Part shown: one piece after another, positions 46,974 to 56,592 of the stretch | Numbering within the stretch: position 1 is the stretch's first letter | Layout: each line of letters begins with the position of its first letter | DNA from: an uncultured Rhodopila sp. | Lineage (GTDB): Bacteria > Pseudomonadota > Alphaproteobacteria > Acetobacterales > Acetobacteraceae | Reading direction: 5' to 3' | Length of the DNA: 64,000 nt | Assembly: GCA_903851415.1 (NCBI GenBank) | Contig: CAINOE010000049.1 | Coordinates: forward strand, 168,551 to 232,550 | Notes under the pieces: generated by a model | The model's input: only the letters and a program-made list of their open reading frames with translations | Told to the model about the DNA's origin: nothing | Database searches by the model: none | Made by a program: the position numbers and the translations under genes

Positions 46974-47846
46974 TCAGTAATTCATCCAGACGCATTCCTG
47001 GCGCGTCTTCTTGATCGAGTGGCACTGTTTTAGCGGCGCATCGAAGCGCCGCCAATCCCTGTACAGGCGGTCCATCAGGCCGTTCCGGTATCCGGAGATC
47101 GCCACCTTCCCCAGGCAGCGGTTCAGCGCCGCGGCGAGGTCGATGTGTTCGCTCTCGATCATCTCGTAGCCATAGGCCGCTTTGTCGCCGCGGGTATCGT
47201 GCAGATACGGCGGATCGCAGTAGAATACCGTTCCTTCGCCGTCATAAAGCCGGATGACATCGAGCGCCGGCCGGTTTTCGATTTGCACGCGGATCAGCCT
47301 CGCGGCGATATCGCTCAGCCCCTCGACACCGCCGAGCCAGCGGGACACCACGCCGGACATCCCGGCCCGGCTGGTGTCCTTGCAGTTTGCCCAACGGCCC
47401 AGCGTGGCGCTTTGCGCCAGGCCCGTCCGCGTCTGCCGGGCCAGCACGAAGAACCGCCGGGCCCGTTCCAGATCGTCGATCCCGCGCCTGCCGCCGGTGA
47501 TCGCGCGATGGAATTCCTCGCGGGAAAACGGCGTCAGCGCGATGACGCGCTGGAGTTCGTCGCCCTGGTCGCGGAGCACACGGAAGAAATTAACCACCTC
47601 GCCGTCGACGTCGTTGTAGGTCTCGACCGGCGCCGGGGCGCGATTGAGCAGCACGGCCGCGGACCCGGCGTATGGCTCGCAGTAGTGATGGGCTTCGGGC
47701 AGCAGCGGCAGCAGCCATTCGAGGTGATTGAACTTGCCGCCATACCAGCCGAAGGCGATGCGCTTGCGCCCGCTGCGCGGCAGTGCCCGGGGAAGCGATG
47801 CGACCTCGGCGGCATCCAGGTAGATTGGCGATAGCGGCCGGCGCAT
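46974..47846 (-). CDS. DNA adenine methyltransferase (D12 class, Dam-like)
   Basis: 290-aa N6-adenine methyltransferase of the MT-alpha (D12) class. SAM-binding motif FGWYGGKFNHLEWLLPLLP is near residue 33. EPYAGSAAVLLN is the FxGxG-equivalent region, NDVDGEVVNFFRVLR a conserved alpha-class block, and catalytic DPPY is in VFYCDPPYLHDTR. It precedes the SacI-family nuclease and should protect the host from it. Read in the same direction as the purH cluster upstream of it. Confidence 0.92.
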   Translation of the reverse strand: MRRPLSPIYLDAAEVASLPRALPRSGRKRIAFGWYGGKFNHLEWLLPLLPEAHHYCEPYAGSAAVLLNRAPAPVETYNDVDGEVVNFFRVLRDQGDELQRVIALTPFSREEFHRAITGGRRGIDDLERARRFFVLARQTRTGLAQSATLGRWANCKDTSRAGMSGVVSRWLGGVEGLSDIAARLIRVQIENRPALDVIRLYDGEGTVFYCDPPYLHDTRGDKAAYGYEMIESEHIDLAAALNRCLGKVAISGYRNGLMDRLYRDWRRFDAPLKQCHSIKKTRQECVWMNY

Positions 47847-47958
47847 CGAAACCTCAGGTCACGCGATGGTCCGCTCTAGCGCAAGCCTTCGAGCCGCGCC
47901 AAACGAAAAGGCGCCGCAAGGCAGGCTCCCCGCCCGTTCAGGCGCCCGGTAAGCCCCG

Positions 47959-48171
47959 CTAATGCGAAACGCCGCGCGCGATCGTTGCCAACTGACCACC
48001 CATGTCGGCCAGCCTGCTCCATACCGCGAACATGCTGCCCAGGATTACCAGCGTCAGGCTGGCCTGGATGCCGACCGCCCATGTGATGATGGTCAGGCGC
48101 GACTCGATGCCCGCGAGTTTGCCCTCGATGCCGCTCAAGCGCTTGTCCCGGAACGCCAAAAACACCTCCAT
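47959..48171 (-). CDS. Small coiled-coil/membrane protein
   Basis: 70-aa hypothetical starting MEVFLAFRDKRLSGIEGKLAG, 14 nt after the purH stop. A short amphipathic/coiled segment (SGIEGKLAGIESRLTI) is followed by one TM helix (ASLTLVILGSMFAVW). This layout is common in small phage- or toxin-neighbour proteins, but no family is assigned. A longer frame (47876-48238) overlaps in another register and is treated as shadow. Confidence 0.5.
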   Translation of the reverse strand: MEVFLAFRDKRLSGIEGKLAGIESRLTIITWAVGIQASLTLVILGSMFAVWSRLADMGGQLATIARGVSH

Positions 48172-48185
48172 CTCGCGGCCGTCCG

Positions 48186-49760
48186 CTAATGCCGGAAGTG
48201 CCGCATCCCGGTGAACACCATCGCAATCCCCGCCGCATCCGCCGCCGCGATCACGTCGGCGTCCCGGATCGAGCCGCCCGGCTGGATCACCGCCGTCGCC
48301 CCTGCCGCGACCGCCGCCTCCAGCCCGTCGGCGAACGGGAAGAACGCATCCGACGCCACGACGCTGCCCTGAGTCAGACGCTCCGGCAGGCCGGCCGCCT
48401 TCGCCGCCTCCTCGCTTTTCCAGGCCGCGATCCGTGCCGAGTCGACCCGGTTCGGCTGGCCGCCGCCAATGCCGACGGTCGCGCCGTCCCTGGCGTAGAC
48501 GATGGCGTTGGACTTGACGTGCTTGCAGACACGGAACGCGAACAGCAGGTCCGCCAGTTCCGCCCCCGTCGGCGCCCGCTGCGTCACGACTTTGACGTCC
48601 GCCGCGCTAACCCGACCGGCATCCCGCGTCTGCGCCAGGAACCCGCCGGAAAGGCTGCGGAACGTCAGCCCGCCCGCCGCCGGGTCGGGCATCCCGCCGG
48701 TCAGAAGCAGCCGCAGATTCTTCTTCCGGGCCAGCACCGCCCGCGCGCCCTCGTCCGCATCCGGCGCGATGATCACCTCGGTGAAAATCGCGGCAAACTT
48801 CTCCGCCGCCGCGGCGTCCAGCACCCGGTTCACCGCGACGATCCCGCCGTATGGCGACACCGGATCGCAGCGGAACGCCGCATCCCACGCCTCCGCCAGC
48901 GACGCGGCCGAGGCCACCCCGCACGGCGTCGCATGCTTGATGATCGCCACCGTGGGCGCTTCGAACTCCGCGACGCATTCGAACGCCGCGTCGGTATCGT
49001 TGAAATTGTTGTAGGACAGCTCCTTGCCCTGCACCTGCACCGCGCTGGCCACGCCCGGCCGCGTGCCGGAGGCGTAGAACGCCGCCGCCTGGTGCGGATT
49101 CTCGCCATAGCGCAGCGTCTGCCGCAGCGTGCCGGCAACCGTCAGACGCTTCGGAAAATCCTCGCCCCGCTGCGCCGCGAACCATGCGCCGATGGCGGAA
49201 TCATAGGCCGCCGTCCGGGCGTAGGCCTCGCCCGCCAGCCGCCGCCGCAAGGTCAGCGACGTGCCGCCCGCCTCCGCCAGCGCCGCCAGAACTTCATCGT
49301 ATTGTTCCGGGTCAGTCAGCACAGTAACGAAATCATGGTTCTTCGCCGCCGCGCGGATCAGCGCCGGGCCGCCGATGTCGATGTTCTCGACGCAATCCTC
49401 GAACGGCGCGCGCTTCGCCGCGGTCGCCTCGAACGGATACAAATTCACCGCCACCAGGTCGATCGGCGCGATGCCGTGCACCCGCATCTGCTCGACATGC
49501 TCCGCCAGGTCCCGCCGCCCGAGGATGCCGCCATGGATCTGCGGCACCAGCGTCTTCACCCGCCCGTCCATGATCTCCGGAAAGCCGGTGTGCTCGGAGA
49601 CCTCCTTCACCGGCACCCCCGCATCCCGCAGCGCCTTGGCCGAACCGCCGGTGGACAGGATTTCCACGCCGCGGTCCGCCAGGGCGCGGGCGAACGGCAC
49701 CAGCCCGGCCTTGTCCGAGACGGAAATCAACGCCCGTCGGATGGAAACGATGTCGGTCAT
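48186..49760 (-). CDS. purH: Bifunctional AICAR transformylase/IMP cyclohydrolase PurH
   Basis: Catalyses the last two steps of IMP synthesis. 524 aa. The N-terminal IMP cyclohydrolase domain holds [29 protein letters not shown] and [20 protein letters not shown]. The C-terminal transformylase domain holds the Lys-His pair in [17 protein letters not shown] and [18 protein letters not shown]. Start ATG 49760. It stands after the rsmB-heparinase genes, with a GT4 gene between, an order I associate with Acetobacteraceae. Confidence 0.98.
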   Translation of the reverse strand: MTDIVSIRRALISVSDKAGLVPFARALADRGVEILSTGGSAKALRDAGVPVKEVSEHTGFPEIMDGRVKTLVPQIHGGILGRRDLAEHVEQMRVHGIAPIDLVAVNLYPFEATAAKRAPFEDCVENIDIGGPALIRAAAKNHDFVTVLTDPEQYDEVLAALAEAGGTSLTLRRRLAGEAYARTAAYDSAIGAWFAAQRGEDFPKRLTVAGTLRQTLRYGENPHQAAAFYASGTRPGVASAVQVQGKELSYNNFNDTDAAFECVAEFEAPTVAIIKHATPCGVASAASLAEAWDAAFRCDPVSPYGGIVAVNRVLDAAAAEKFAAIFTEVIIAPDADEGARAVLARKKNLRLLLTGGMPDPAAGGLTFRSLSGGFLAQTRDAGRVSAADVKVVTQRAPTGAELADLLFAFRVCKHVKSNAIVYARDGATVGIGGGQPNRVDSARIAAWKSEEAAKAAGLPERLTQGSVVASDAFFPFADGLEAAVAAGATAVIQPGGSIRDADVIAAADAAGIAMVFTGMRHFRH

Positions 49761-49803
49761 GGCGATCTAGGTCCCGTGCTGCGTTCAAGCGCGGCGGATA
49801 GAC

Positions 49804-50910
49804 CTACAAGCCCAGCAGGTCCAGGGTTCGCGCCAGGACTTTCGCTTCGTCATAGCAGTCAAGCGCGCGCTGCCGCCCGGCCTCGCCCATGCGCGCCCGC
49901 GCCGCCGGGTCGCGCGCCAGCCGCCCGAGTGCCGCCCCCAGCGCCGCCGCGTCCCCCGCGGGGACCTTCAGGCCGGTGACGTCGTGCTCCACCTGCTCGT
50001 CCGGCCCGCGCACATCGGTGGCGACGACAGGCAGCCCGGTCAGCATCGCCTCGATCACCGACATCGGCAGGCCCTCGAACCGGCTCGGCAGGGTGAAGAT
50101 GTCCGCCGCCGCGAGCAGCGCCGGGATGTCCTTGCGGTAGCCCAGCATGCGCAGCCGGAAACCGAGTCCCGCGGAACGCAGCAGCGCGGCCATGTCGGCG
50201 CCGCGGTCGCTGTCCAGCCGCTCGCCGGCGACCCAGAGTTCCGCTTCCGGCACCGATCGCATGGCGACGGCGAGCTCCGGATAGCCCTTGTGCCAGACCA
50301 GCCGGGAGACGGCGATGACAACAATCCGGTCCTGCGGCACGCCCAGTTCCGCCCGGATGCGGGCGCGGGCGGAGGGGTCGGGACGGAACACGCCGGGATC
50401 GCGGCCGTTGCGCACGGCAATGGCGCGGGCGCTGATGTGCAGCCGCCTCGCGTCGCGGGCCTCGGCTTCGGAGACCGTCAGGAACACGTCGGTCACCCGC
50501 GCCGCGGTCCACTCCATGACGAAGGACAGCGCCCGCCGCGGCAGCGAGGACGAGCGGTGATTGAACAGGAACCCGTGGCAGGTATACGCGACCTTCGGCA
50601 CCCCCGCCGCCCGCGCCGCCATCCGTGCCAAAAACCCGCTGATCGGCATGTGGCCATGCACGATATCGGGTTTTTCAGCGCGCAGGATCGCCACCAGCGA
50701 GCGGAACGCACGCAGATGCGCCAACGGGGACAAGCGGCGAACGAAAGGGATCGCGATGACCCGGAAGCCCTCGGCGCGCACATCGTCCAGCAGCGGCCCT
50801 TCCGCGCAGCCGCCGACAACCTCATGCCCGCGGGCGCGGATGGCGCGCATCAGCGGCAGCAGGAAATGCCGCAGCGAGAAGTCCACGTTGGTGATTTCAA
50901 TGATTTTCAT
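49804..50910 (-). CDS. Glycosyltransferase family 4 protein
   Basis: 368-aa GT-B fold glycosyltransferase. The N-terminal domain has an acceptor-side loop FSLRHFLLPLMRAIRARGHEV and IVHGHMPISGFLARMAA. The C-terminal donor domain has VIAVSRLVWHKGYPEL and the GT4 motif FTLPSRFEGLPMSVIEAM, where the Glu pairs contact the nucleotide sugar. Probably acts in cell-surface polysaccharide synthesis, in keeping with the neighbouring heparinase-like gene. Substrates not deducible. Confidence 0.92.
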   Translation of the reverse strand: MKIIEITNVDFSLRHFLLPLMRAIRARGHEVVGGCAEGPLLDDVRAEGFRVIAIPFVRRLSPLAHLRAFRSLVAILRAEKPDIVHGHMPISGFLARMAARAAGVPKVAYTCHGFLFNHRSSSLPRRALSFVMEWTAARVTDVFLTVSEAEARDARRLHISARAIAVRNGRDPGVFRPDPSARARIRAELGVPQDRIVVIAVSRLVWHKGYPELAVAMRSVPEAELWVAGERLDSDRGADMAALLRSAGLGFRLRMLGYRKDIPALLAAADIFTLPSRFEGLPMSVIEAMLTGLPVVATDVRGPDEQVEHDVTGLKVPAGDAAALGAALGRLARDPAARARMGEAGRQRALDCYDEAKVLARTLDLLGL

Positions 50911-50978
50911 GAGGGTCCGGGCGTGTCCCCATAGCTATCAGGATAAGCGGTTGTGCGGAGCACGGCCTCTCCCGCGTT

Positions 50979-51057
50979 CGTCATGGCCCGGCTTGTCCGG
51001 GCCACCTATCGCGGCAGAGTGCTGGGTCAGGTGGCCAGGACAAGCCGGGCCATGACG
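50979..51057. repeat. Dispersed palindromic repeat, family A, copy 3
   Basis: Left arm CGTCATGGCCCGGCTTGTCC; right arm GGCCAGGACAAGCCGGGCCATGACG, inverted. Centre differs from copies 1 and 2 apart from the adjoining ACCTATCGC. Lies between the GT4 start and the heparinase stop. Confidence 0.75.
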
Positions 51058-51081
51058 GGCCAGTGACGAACCGTGCGCCCC

Positions 51082-52692
51082 TCACCCGGCCCGTTCGACC
51101 TTGCTCAGCGCCCACTTCACCTGCTGCGGATCATCGGCAAACGCCGTCAGCACCACCTGCTCCCCGCGCCGGGGCTCCGGGCCGCCCAGATAGATCGTCT
51201 CCTCCAGGTTCAGCCGCGCCCCGTCCGCCCGCAGCCGCCAGAAGCTGCCGGACTTCAGCCGCAGCAGCACCGTGCCGCCATCCTGCTGCAAACTCGCCTG
51301 CACATCCGGATGCAGGTGGAAGCGCAGGTGGAACGGCTGAGGGTCCGGCGACTCGATCAGGTCCTCGCCGCGGATATCCTCGCCGCTCTCGGCCATGTAC
51401 AGGCGCCGCCGGTGCACCGCGTTGAACGGCTTCTTCCAGCCGTCATGCGACACGTCCAGCCAGTGCGCGCCGGCCGCCTCCTGCCGGTTCACATCCACCA
51501 CCGTCGGGCGCCGCCCCAGCCCGTCGGGCTTCAGCTCGCTGCTGTTGGTATCCGCGATGATCAGGGTCGAGTGCGCCGCCGTCGCCCGCGCCGCGTCCCG
51601 CCATTGCGGCGGCCCGGCCGGAAACGCGCCGCAGTTCACGATCACCCGGTCCCGCCCGACAGAAAGCTCCATCGACAGGGTGCCGGCATGCGCCAGGCGA
51701 TCCAGCCCCGCGGGCGCCGGCAGGCCGCAATCGACAATCAGCACGCTGCGCCCGGCCTGCATGCGGTGGAAGCCGCCCTCGGTCAGCGCCGCCGGCCCGC
51801 GCCCGCCGCGCCCGGCCTGGGTCAGCACCAGATCGACCAGGGCGGCAGTCTCCTCGCGGCTGCCGTTGAACAGGCACAGCCCGCCATCGCCATGCCGCAT
51901 CATCCGCAGCGCCGGCGCCATGCGCTCGATCGCCGCGGCCAGCACCGGCGGCGGCTGCGTCTGCGAGGTCTGGAACAACGCGCGAATTTCCGTCAGATCC
52001 TGCAATGCCGACAACTGGGCCGCCGGGCTGCGCTCGGCGTGGCACCCGTCCGGCAGCACCTGCCGTGCGATCTCCTGCGGCAGCAGGCGCAGCGCCCGGG
52101 TCAGGAATCCGGTATGCTCCCGCAAAGCCACCGCGGCGGCCACCAGCCCCTTCACCGCGGTCAGCGCGCGGGCGTCCAGTTCCTCGGCCGGCAGCGCGGC
52201 GGACAGGCTGCGCGCATCGGCCACCAGCCGCGCCATCAGCCGCTGCCGGAACGCGTCATCCGCGGTCGCGGCGAAAAAGTCGTAATGGCCAAGCCAGGCG
52301 GTGATCCGCGCCCCCACCACGTCCGGCCGGCGCGCAATGGCTGCCGACGGCGGCTCGTTGATCCAGTCGGCCACCAGCGCCCGGGCGCGCAGCCGGGCGG
52401 CATCGGTGCCCAGCGCGCGGAGGTCGCGCAGCCAGGTAAACCCATGCGCGCCCGCGATCAGGACCGGGGAACCGGCCAGATCGGACCAGCCGCCCGGGCG
52501 CAGCGCCAACACGCCACCGCCCATCTCCAGCTCGCCCTTGATCAGCCTCGCGCCCCGCGCGGGGTCGCCGGGCCACGGATCGCGCACCGACAGCGCGGGA
52601 GCGTCCGGCACGCGGCCCATCCGGAAGCTCGGCAGCCGGGCCATCGCGCGCCGGGCCTCCCGCAGCCAGCTTCTGCCCCGGGCGCCGCTCAT
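51082..52692 (-). CDS. Heparinase II/III family protein
   Basis: About 536-aa polysaccharide-lyase-like protein. The start at ATG 52692 (MSGARGRSWLREARRAMARL) trims 43 unlikely residues. An N-terminal all-alpha toroid (WLGHYDFFAATADDAFRQRL) leads to a heparinase II/III C-terminal beta-domain with GGFHRMQAGRSVLIVDCG, AHSTLIIADTNSSEL and the HDGW segment. No signal peptide is evident. Family members in Acetobacteraceae lie beside rsmB and purH; the true substrate is unknown and may be a cell-envelope glycan. Confidence 0.9.
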   Translation of the reverse strand: MSGARGRSWLREARRAMARLPSFRMGRVPDAPALSVRDPWPGDPARGARLIKGELEMGGGVLALRPGGWSDLAGSPVLIAGAHGFTWLRDLRALGTDAARLRARALVADWINEPPSAAIARRPDVVGARITAWLGHYDFFAATADDAFRQRLMARLVADARSLSAALPAEELDARALTAVKGLVAAAVALREHTGFLTRALRLLPQEIARQVLPDGCHAERSPAAQLSALQDLTEIRALFQTSQTQPPPVLAAAIERMAPALRMMRHGDGGLCLFNGSREETAALVDLVLTQAGRGGRGPAALTEGGFHRMQAGRSVLIVDCGLPAPAGLDRLAHAGTLSMELSVGRDRVIVNCGAFPAGPPQWRDAARATAAHSTLIIADTNSSELKPDGLGRRPTVVDVNRQEAAGAHWLDVSHDGWKKPFNAVHRRRLYMAESGEDIRGEDLIESPDPQPFHLRFHLHPDVQASLQQDGGTVLLRLKSGSFWRLRADGARLNLEETIYLGGPEPRRGEQVVLTAFADDPQQVKWALSKVERAG

Positions 52693-52860
52693 GACCACGC
52701 CCGCGGCGCAATGGCGCGCGACCCCGGGGTCAGCCACGCCAGGCGAGGAAAAACGGTCATAACGTGCCGGGAATCGGATTCGGCCATGCGCTGGTTCTAG
52801 ACGTCCGCGCCGACGCCGCACAAGGCGGGATGCAGTCCCGATTCCCGTGCGGCAATCGGA

Positions 52861-54099
52861 TCAGACCCGAATCAGCCGGGCGGCGAAAAACCCGTCCATG
52901 CCGCCGCGGTCAGGCCAGAGGCCGGGATGGGTGCGCAGGAAACCCTCCGGCGTCAACGCCTCCGGCAGCGCCGCCAGCTCGCCGGGACGAAACGGATCGT
53001 CTCGCAGGCGCCCCGTCCGCACCGCCTCGGCGATCCGCGGCGCGCCTTCCTCCGGCTGCAGCGAACAAACGGCGTAAATCAGCCGCCCGCCGGGCCGCAG
53101 CATCGACGCGGCGGCGGCCAGCAGCGCGTCCTGGGTCTTGATCAGCGACTCGACATCGCGCGGACGCTTCAGCCGGGCGACGTCCGGGTGCCGCCGGATG
53201 GTGCCCGTGGCGCTGCACGGCGCGTCCAGCAGCACCGCGTCGAACGGCGCCGCGGGCGTCCAGGCGGTCGCGTCGGCGATTATCACGTCCGCGTGAAGCC
53301 CCCAGTGCCGCAGGTTGGCGGCCAGCCGCGCGGCGCGCTCCGGGTCGCGCTCGACCGCTGTCACCGATGCGCCGGCCGCCGCGAGCTGGCCGGTCTTGCC
53401 GCCCGGCGCGGCGCACAAATCGGCCACGCGTTCGCCCGGTTGCGCATCCAGCAGGCAGGCCGGAAGCGCCGCCGCGGCGTCCTGCACCCACAGCGCGCCT
53501 GTCTCGAAGCCCGGGATGTCCGCGACCCGCGTGCCGGCGGGAAACCGCGCCGAACCCGTCGGCAGCAACGTCCCGCCCTCGGGAAGCGCCACGCCGGGCT
53601 TCAGCGTCAGGTCGAGCGGCGCCTCGGTCTGGTGCGCCGTGGCGATGGCGCGCGCGGCTTGTCCCCAGGCGCTCCAGAGCCAGGACGGCGTGTCCAGCCG
53701 GGGCGAATCGAGGTCCGCCAACGCGGCCGGACCGGCCGCCGCCACCTTGCGCAGGACGGCGTTCACCAGACCGGCGAACGGCGCCAGCCCGCGGGTCCTC
53801 GCCAGCGCCACCGCGGTGGCCACCGCGGCATGGCCGGGAGTTTCCAGGAACAGCAGCCCGGCGGCGCCGATGCGCAGCACATTGCGGACCGGATCAGGCG
53901 GCTCCCGCCGCAGATACGGCTCCAGCACCGCATCCAGCGTGCCCATCCGCCGCAGGACGCCGGCCGCCAGCCGATGTGCCGCAGCGCGGTCCCTGGGTTG
54001 CTGCGCGGGCAGCGCGTCAAGCGCCTCTTCCAGCGGCCGATGCTTTTCCAGCACGGTCTTCAACAGATCGAACGCGGACTCGCGCGTGGGATCGGCCAT
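52861..54099 (-). CDS. rsmB: 16S rRNA (cytosine-967-C5)-methyltransferase RsmB
   Basis: 412-aa rRNA methyltransferase. The N-terminal ~140 residues form a NusB-like RNA-binding domain (FDLLKTVLEKHRPLEEALD, AGLVNAVLRKVA). The C-terminal SUN domain holds SAM motif VADLCAAPGGKTGQLAA, then LLDAPCSATGTIRRHPD and the catalytic Cys in AVCSLQPEEG. Start ATG 54099. Often first gene of this conserved block. Confidence 0.96.
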   Translation of the reverse strand: MADPTRESAFDLLKTVLEKHRPLEEALDALPAQQPRDRAAAHRLAAGVLRRMGTLDAVLEPYLRREPPDPVRNVLRIGAAGLLFLETPGHAAVATAVALARTRGLAPFAGLVNAVLRKVAAAGPAALADLDSPRLDTPSWLWSAWGQAARAIATAHQTEAPLDLTLKPGVALPEGGTLLPTGSARFPAGTRVADIPGFETGALWVQDAAAALPACLLDAQPGERVADLCAAPGGKTGQLAAAGASVTAVERDPERAARLAANLRHWGLHADVIIADATAWTPAAPFDAVLLDAPCSATGTIRRHPDVARLKRPRDVESLIKTQDALLAAAASMLRPGGRLIYAVCSLQPEEGAPRIAEAVRTGRLRDDPFRPGELAALPEALTPEGFLRTHPGLWPDRGGMDGFFAARLIRV

Positions 54100-54184
54100 C
54101 AGATAGACATGGGCACGGGTTTCGGTCCTTCAGCCGGGGGGCGCGGATTCAGCACAGCGCGGCCCGGGTTGCCAGGGGTTTCGG

Positions 54185-54904
54185 CTATTGCCGCCGGTGC
54201 CGCCGCCGGCCGGCGATCTGGTTCAGCACCTCCACCAGCGCGGAGAAGCCCATCGCCGCGTAGATGTAGCCTTTCGGAACATGCGCACCGAAGCCGTCGC
54301 CGATAAGCGTCATGCCAATCAGCAGCAGGAAGCTCAGGGCAAGCATTTTCACCGTCGGATGCCCGCTGATGAAGCCGGCGACGGTGCCCGACGACAGCAT
54401 CATGACGCCGATGGCAAGGACCACCGCCGCGACCATGACGAACAGATTGTTCGCCATGCCGATCGCGGTGATGACGCTGTCGAGCGAGAAGACGATGTCA
54501 AGCAGGGCGATCTGAAAGATGGTTGCCATGAAACCGGCATGGGCTTCGCCTTCAGTCTCGGTCTGCTCCTCGCCCTCGATCTTGTGGTGGATCTCCGTGG
54601 TGCCTTTGTAGACCAGGAACAATCCGCCCGCGATCAGGATCAGGTCCCGCCAGGAAAAGCTGTGCCAGGACAGCACGATGACCGGCTCCGTGAGCCGCAT
54701 GATCCAGGTGATGCTGAACAGAAGCGCGATGCGCGTCCCCAGCGCCGCCAGCAGCCCCAGCCGCCGCGCCGCCGCCCTCCGCCGCGGCGGCAGCCGATCG
54801 GCCATCACCGCGAGCAGGACGAGGTTGTCGACCCCGAGGACGATCTCCATCACGGTCAAAGTCAGCAGACTGATCCAAATCTGCGGTTCGGCGAGAAATT
54901 GCAT
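54185..54904 (-). CDS. TerC family integral membrane protein
   Basis: 239-aa membrane protein of the TerC/Alx family (metal-ion, often manganese, related). The start at ATG 54904 gives MQFLAEPQIWISLLTLTVME. Two inverted repeats carry the family's acidic residues in EIVLGVDNLVLLAVMADRLP and DIVFSLDSVITAIGMANN. The loop between (EGEEQTETEGEAHAG) is strongly acidic. No riboswitch (yybP-type) was recognised upstream. Confidence 0.92.
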   Translation of the reverse strand: MQFLAEPQIWISLLTLTVMEIVLGVDNLVLLAVMADRLPPRRRAAARRLGLLAALGTRIALLFSITWIMRLTEPVIVLSWHSFSWRDLILIAGGLFLVYKGTTEIHHKIEGEEQTETEGEAHAGFMATIFQIALLDIVFSLDSVITAIGMANNLFVMVAAVVLAIGVMMLSSGTVAGFISGHPTVKMLALSFLLLIGMTLIGDGFGAHVPKGYIYAAMGFSALVEVLNQIAGRRRHRRQ

Positions 54905-54919
54905 GGCCGGTCCCATCGG

Positions 54920-55093
54920 TCAGAGGACTCGATCAACGACGTCGGCGGGCGCGGCAAGCCCGAAACCCGCCAAGGCGGCATCGATCGCCATGGCAACGGC
55001 TGCGGCCGCGAGGCCGCCTGCGACCGCGAAACCGTCCCCGGCCGGCAGACATGGCGAAAGGATCGGGAATTGCAAACGTCGGTTGAAAATCAT
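54920..55093 (-). CDS. Small membrane protein, hypothetical
   Basis: 57-aa candidate starting MIFNRRLQFPILSPCLPAG with a good AATGGAGCGAGAGAC leader. One hydrophobic stretch (GLAAAAVAMAIDAALAGFGL). Position just upstream of terC, same direction. The composition may still be chance, so confidence is low. Confidence 0.42.
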   Translation of the reverse strand: MIFNRRLQFPILSPCLPAGDGFAVAGGLAAAAVAMAIDAALAGFGLAAPADVVDRVL

Positions 55094-55390
55094 GTCTCTC
55101 GCTCCATTGGGTGCCAAAGGCGCATGCGGAGCAAGATCGAACACGGAATCCGTCGGCCGGGCTCAACCGCTGCGTATCGCACGCGGTGATCCGACATCGC
55201 AAGGTTTGCCGGCTTTCGCCAGCGTCCCGCCAGAGGGGCCCGGACCTGTGATTGCCAGATATAGCCGAAACGACCATTTTCAAGCAGTTGCTCCAGGCCG
55301 CGTTTCGTTTCTGTTCGCGGTACATCCCCCTTGACAGGGTGCCGGTCGGCGAGATGTGTGGGGCGCCATAACCAGCGGTTTGAAAATGCC

Positions 55391-56398
55391 ATGAGCGAGT
55401 CCCGTCTGCGCGTCGGCCTGGCCGGGGCCGGCCATTTCGGCCGCTACCACGCACTGAAGGTCGCAGCGTCCGCCCGGACCGAGCTGATGGGCGTGTATGA
55501 TCCGGACCTCGAGCGTGCCAAAACCGTCGGCTGGGAAGCCGGGGCGAAGGAAATCGGCCTGGACGATCTGCTGGACCTTGTCGACGCGATGATCATCGCC
55601 GCCCCGGCGGAGGCGCATTTCGAACTGGCGTCGAAATCGCTGCGCGCCGGCAAGCACGTGCTGGTGGAAAAGCCGATCGCGGCGACGCTTGCGGAGGCGG
55701 ATGCGCTGGCGGACCTGGCGCGGGACCGCGGGCTGGTGCTTCAGGTCGGCCACCTGGAGCGGTTCTCCGCGGCGTACCAGGCCATGGCGGGCCGCATTGG
55801 CGCGCCGCTGTATATCGAGGCGACGCGCATCGCGCCGTTCAAGCCGCGCGGCACGGATGTCTCGGTGATCCTCGATCTGATGATCCACGACCTGGACCTG
55901 GTTCTGGCGCTGGTGGATAGCGAGATCGAAGCGGTCGACGCCGTCGGCGCTCCGGTGGCCAGCCCGCATGAGGACATCGCCAATGCCCGCCTGCGGTTCC
56001 GCAACGGTGCGGTCGCGGCGATCACCGCCAGCCGGATTTCGCCGCGCACCGAGCGGCGGATGCGGATTTTCGCGCAGGACTCCTATATCGCGGCGGATTT
56101 CGCCGAGCGGACGCTGACCGTTATTCGGCGCGCCCCGGGCGGCGATGGCGTTTTGGCCGCCGGACAGCAGCCGGTCCCGGGCGTGCCAGGGTTCGGATAC
56201 GAAGAGGTGGCTTGGGAGGATCACGACTCGCTGGCGGCGGAACATGCGGCGTTCGTGGCGTCCGTTCTGGATGGCGCGCCCGTGCTGGTGGATGCGGCGG
56301 TCGGGCGCCGGGCGTTGGCCGCGGCGTTGGCGGTGGCGGAGAGCATGAATGCGTCGCGGGCGCAGATGACCGAGTGGGGTTTGATCAAGCCGCGGTAA
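55391..56398 (+). CDS. Gfo/Idh/MocA family oxidoreductase
   Basis: 335-aa NAD(P)-dependent sugar-type oxidoreductase. The start at ATG 55391 gives MSESRLRVGLAGAGHFGRYH, with the Rossmann loop GLAGAGHFGRYH. The EKP motif is in HVLVEKPIAATLAEAD, and the C-terminal dehydrogenase domain has VILDLMIHDLDLVLAL. Some alphaproteobacterial members of this type work in lipid A sugar synthesis (GnnA-like), but no partner such as lpx or gnnB is adjacent. Substrate unassigned. Confidence 0.9.
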   Translation: MSESRLRVGLAGAGHFGRYHALKVAASARTELMGVYDPDLERAKTVGWEAGAKEIGLDDLLDLVDAMIIAAPAEAHFELASKSLRAGKHVLVEKPIAATLAEADALADLARDRGLVLQVGHLERFSAAYQAMAGRIGAPLYIEATRIAPFKPRGTDVSVILDLMIHDLDLVLALVDSEIEAVDAVGAPVASPHEDIANARLRFRNGAVAAITASRISPRTERRMRIFAQDSYIAADFAERTLTVIRRAPGGDGVLAAGQQPVPGVPGFGYEEVAWEDHDSLAAEHAAFVASVLDGAPVLVDAAVGRRALAAALAVAESMNASRAQMTEWGLIKPR

Positions 56399-56421
56399 GC
56401 GGCTCGCCCACCGTCATTTTG

Positions 56422-56486
56422 TGTCAGGGGCGGCGTTGTGCCGGCCATCCGCGACGTGCGGTGTTGGACCATGTCCGGCCATGACA
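56422..56486. repeat. Dispersed palindromic repeat, family B, copy 2 (degenerate)
   Basis: Begins TGTCAGGGGCGGCGTTGTGC and ends TGTCCGGCCATGACA. The arms match the other family B copies but the centre is shortened and the left arm has substitutions. Confidence 0.5.
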
Positions 56487-56592
56487 CTTGGCTACATAAC
56501 GGCTTTGTCAGAGCCGTTCCGGTTGCCAAGGCCGTTGATTTCTTCCGTTATATAAGCCGGCCTTAACGTGATGGCGGGAAGGGCTGGCAGCG

